Origin: Nitrospirota bacterium | Lineage (GTDB): Bacteria > Nitrospirota > Thermodesulfovibrionia > Thermodesulfovibrionales > SM23-35 | Direction: 5' to 3' | DNA length: 7,782 nt | Assembly (NCBI GenBank): GCA_016212245.1 | Contig: JACRGU010000105.1 | Location: 1 to 7,782, forward strand | Part shown: positions 5,907-7,782 of the stretch, one piece after another | Layout of the letters: each line of letters starts with the position of its first letter | Position numbering within the stretch: the stretch's first letter is position 1 | Made by a program: the position numbers and the translations under genes | Notes under the pieces: generated by a model | Database searches by the model: none | What the model was told of the DNA's origin: nothing | What the model saw: only the letters and a program-made list of their open reading frames with translations

Positions 5907-6248
5907 ATGAAGATTGAGCATTACTCTTTTGGCAGGATCATTATTGATGATAAGACCTACACCACTGATGTCATTATCTATCCAGGAAGGGTTGATTCTT
6001 CATGGTGGAGGAAGGAGGGACATTATCTTCAGATAGTCGACCTGGCTGATGTTATAAATGCAAAGCCAGAAATCCTGATAATAGGCACAGGTTATTCAGG
6101 TGTGATGCAGGTTCCTAAAGAGACGATAACTCATCTCGAATCGAGGGGTATCGAGGTTCATGTTGCACGGACTGAAAAGGCAGTAGAGATGTTTAATAAA
6201 CTTCAGAAGGATAAGATAGTAGTCGCTGCATTGCACTTAACATGTTAA
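5907..6248 (+). CDS. Mth938-domain protein (DUF498 / AAMDC-like)
   Basis: A 113-residue protein that is one complete Mth938 domain. Family marks: FGRIIIDDKTYTTDVIIYPG near the N-terminus, SWWRKEGHYL (32-41), DLADV (45-49), LIIGTGYSGVM (57-67), a central T-EKAVEMFN stretch, and the typical ending AALHLTC. The family occurs in archaea, bacteria and eukaryotes (AAMDC and the complex I assembly factor NDUFAF3); its bacterial reaction is unknown. An ATG three codons upstream (5898) is disfavoured by ribosome binding site spacing. It follows the TIM-barrel gene closely, so the two are probably one transcript. Its stop codon overlaps that of the convergent endonuclease V gene. Confidence 0.88.
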   Translation: MKIEHYSFGRIIIDDKTYTTDVIIYPGRVDSSWWRKEGHYLQIVDLADVINAKPEILIIGTGYSGVMQVPKETITHLESRGIEVHVARTEKAVEMFNKLQKDKIVVAALHLTC

Positions 6249-6898
6249 TTTTTTATTTTCTTCGAGATAGAGTCTGCCCTTCTCAAAGGTTCGGGGATTC
6301 TGTATTTATCAGTGCATCTGAGTACAATCTCGATAGAATTTCTCAAATCAATCCTGTGCCCTGGTGAGACAAAAACAGGCCTGACATTATCCTTTGTCCT
6401 TAAAACCGCTCCAACAATCTTACTGCCATATTCTAAAGAAGACCAATTGCCCCTTTTAAAACCAGGCTCTTTATATTCCCCAACCAGCCTTGACTTTGCA
6501 CATCCTATGGTCGGCGCCTCCAAGAGGACTCCAATATGGGATGCTATGCCTAACCCCTTTGGATGTGCGATTCCCTGACCGTCAAAAAGGATTATATCAG
6601 GTTTAATATTTAAGCTATTAATGGCTTCAATGATTACCGGGCCTTCCCTGAATGATAAAAGGCCTGGTATGTATGGGAATGAAACCTCTGTGACAGCATA
6701 GGTATCTTCTACAGGAATTATCTCAGGATACTTATAAAGGCATGCTACTCCAATAACCTTATCCTCCAAAAATGCTGCATCAACACCTGTGATGTATTCC
6801 GGAATTTTTCTAAGAGGGACAATCCTTACCTTTTTTCTAAGAATCTCTTGAATCTCCCTCGCTTCGGTTATGTCCTCCGGCCATCTCATATAGCTCAT
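6245..6898 (-). CDS. nfi: Endonuclease V (deoxyinosine 3'-endonuclease)
   Basis: A 217-residue protein of normal family length with every hallmark residue. These are D40 in GVDAAF, Y76 in FPYIPGLLSFREGP with E85, D106 in FDGQGIAHPKGLG (105-117), K135 in CAKSRLVG (133-140), and H181 in VSPGHRI (177-183). They align with the D43, Y80, E89, D110 and K139 positions of the Thermotoga maritima enzyme. The enzyme nicks DNA at the second phosphodiester bond 3' of deoxyinosine, starting repair of deaminated adenine; some members cut inosine-containing RNA. The start is supported by GAGG (6907-6904 on the minus strand) 5 nt before the ATG. It converges on the Mth938 gene and diverges from the binding-protein gene. 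A possible -10, TATATT (6930-6925, minus), overlaps the divergent promoter. Resealing after endonuclease V needs a ligase; one is encoded about 2.8 kb away, in a separate unit. Confidence 0.95.
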   Translation of the reverse strand: MSYMRWPEDITEAREIQEILRKKVRIVPLRKIPEYITGVDAAFLEDKVIGVACLYKYPEIIPVEDTYAVTEVSFPYIPGLLSFREGPVIIEAINSLNIKPDIILFDGQGIAHPKGLGIASHIGVLLEAPTIGCAKSRLVGEYKEPGFKRGNWSSLEYGSKIVGAVLRTKDNVRPVFVSPGHRIDLRNSIEIVLRCTDKYRIPEPLRRADSISKKIKN

Positions 6899-6926
6899 GT
6901 TGACCTCACTGCCCTTTCCTATTTAA

Positions 6927-6932
6927 TATAAT
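6927..6932 (+). promoter_or_regulatory. Perfect -10 box giving a leaderless transcript of the binding-protein gene
   Basis: TATAAT lies 6 nt before the ATG at 6939. With its last base at -7, +1 falls exactly on the A of the ATG. There is no Shine-Dalgarno sequence. TTGACC (6900-6905) is the best -35 candidate, but the 21-bp spacer is too long to count for much. An in-frame TAA at 6924 rules out an earlier start. Confidence 0.5.
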
Positions 6933-6938
6933 TCATCT

Positions 6939-7781
6939 ATGGAAAATAGAAATATTGATTTGCCGGAGATTCCATCAAATTGCGGTGATGACCTCCACAA
7001 CCTTGAATACATGGATAGTGCTGACCTTGTACTCTTTATGGCAGGCAACCAGTTTATGGTTATGGAAGAACTACTTCATACATTCCAACATGAATACCCT
7101 GAAATCAGGCGTATCTTTTACGAAACACTTCCCCCTGGCCTCGAGCTAAAACAGATTCTTGCTGGTGGTGCTAAGTTTGGGGGTATGGAAATCAGGGTGA
7201 CCCCTGATATCTATACCTCTGTAACAGAGGATGCAATGGAAGAACTTTTTAGTAGAGGCTATATTGATAATTATTTTGTTTACCTTCATAACAGGATAGT
7301 CCTTATGGTACCTGAAGGAAACCCGGCAGGGATAAAGACAGTTAATGACCTCGGCCGTGAGGATATAAGGGTTTCCCAACCAGGTGCTATGGAAGATATT
7401 ACCCATTATATCATTGATATGTATGATATGGCCGGAGGCGATACTTTTGTGAAGAGAATTATGGAGGAGAAAAGGGCAGAAGGAACCACAATCCTGACAG
7501 TAGTTCATCACAGAGAAACACCCCTGAGAATAAAAAAGGGAACTGTTGACGTTGGTCCTGTATGGGCAACAGAGGTTGTTAATGCCCGGAGAGAGGGTTT
7601 AAAAGTAGAGGCCATAGAACCAGGTGAGGGTCTGGATCAGCGGGATAAAGTAAATTATTTTATAACAAGACTCAAGAATGCCCTGAATCCTGAGAATGCC
7701 GATAAATTTCTGAATTTTATAAAATCACAAAAGTCACAGGAGATATACAAAAAATACGGCTTCGTGCCGCATTTTATTTAA
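6939..7781 (+). CDS. ModA-like substrate-binding protein (type 2 periplasmic-binding fold) without signal peptide
   Basis: A 280-residue protein with the outline of ModA/sulfate-type binding proteins. The first strand and helix are ADLVLFMAGNQFMVMEELL (28-46) with the usual F-x-x-E/YP spacing after it. The hinge region reads NRIVLMVPEGNPAGIKTVNDL (118-138) and then EDIRVSQPGAMEDITHY. A GTVDVGPVWATEV strand (201-213) is where ModA has its G-x-A-D-x-G-x-x-Y motif. The C-terminal PENADKFLNFIKS (251-263) plus YKKYGFVPHF completes the fold. Such proteins normally bind an oxyanion or small anion and feed an ABC importer. Here the N-terminus MENRNIDLPEIPSNCGDD is polar, and an in-frame stop lies 15 nt upstream, so there is no signal peptide: the protein should stay in the cytoplasm, as a sensor or intracellular binder. 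No transporter gene is in view; the gene ends one base before the window edge. The ligand cannot be named. Confidence 0.82.
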   Translation: MENRNIDLPEIPSNCGDDLHNLEYMDSADLVLFMAGNQFMVMEELLHTFQHEYPEIRRIFYETLPPGLELKQILAGGAKFGGMEIRVTPDIYTSVTEDAMEELFSRGYIDNYFVYLHNRIVLMVPEGNPAGIKTVNDLGREDIRVSQPGAMEDITHYIIDMYDMAGGDTFVKRIMEEKRAEGTTILTVVHHRETPLRIKKGTVDVGPVWATEVVNARREGLKVEAIEPGEGLDQRDKVNYFITRLKNALNPENADKFLNFIKSQKSQEIYKKYGFVPHFI

Positions 7782-7782
7782 C

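Noticed and set aside
6900..6905. TTGACC as the -35 box of the binding-protein promoter
   Set aside because: The spacer to TATAAT is 21 bp, too long for a normal sigma70 promoter; the bases also form the ribosome binding site of endonuclease V on the other strand.

Overview
The window reads as chromosomal DNA from a Gram-negative, probably anaerobic or thermophile-related bacterium of moderate GC content. It carries a periplasmic LysM murein transglycosylase, which points to a bacterium with an outer membrane. It also carries an archaeal/eukaryotic-type ATP-dependent DNA ligase and a heavy use of AGA/AGG and ATA codons. That mix fits Nitrospirota (Thermodesulfovibrio-like) or a neighbouring deep lineage, but the placement is an inference from gene content only. 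I see no rRNA, tRNA, CRISPR array, insertion sequence or phage gene.

Layout. 1-1178 (minus) is an MltD-like lytic transglycosylase whose C-terminus lies beyond the window. It is divergent from a DUF488 gene (1240-1668, plus) and an ATP-dependent DNA ligase (1705-3432, plus). A 7-bp-period tandem repeat fills the gap between these two and even supplies the ligase start codon. Convergent to the ligase is a DUF362 protein (3447-4319, minus). 4335-5168 is AT-rich and sparsely coding. It holds a four-helix DUF3147-like membrane protein (4529-4870, minus), two short orphan reading frames that look like gene remnants, and an imperfect inverted-repeat pair around one of them. 5169-6248 (plus) is a two-gene unit: a xylose-isomerase-like TIM-barrel protein and an Mth938-domain protein. 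Endonuclease V (6245-6898, minus) converges on it with overlapping stop codons. A ModA-like substrate-binding protein without a signal peptide (6939-7781, plus) diverges from endonuclease V and ends at the window edge.

How the genes fit together. Ligase and endonuclease V are DNA repair enzymes. DUF488 is a probable co-transcribed partner of the ligase with no assigned reaction. The TIM-barrel protein belongs to the superfamily that includes AP endonuclease IV, although its closest look is a sugar isomerase/epimerase. A repair-flavoured neighbourhood is therefore plausible, but the two clear repair genes are in separate transcription units and no single new system is demonstrated.

The most distinctive signal is in the promoters. 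Three genes that start transcription units (mltD-like, DUF488, substrate-binding protein) have -10 elements placed so that transcription would start at, or 3 nt before, the start codon, with no Shine-Dalgarno sequence. DUF362, Mth938 and endonuclease V have good Shine-Dalgarno sequences. This suggests frequent leaderless mRNAs in this organism. The other points worth a look are the signal-less periplasmic-type binding protein, the heptamer repeat, and the remnant/inverted-repeat region.
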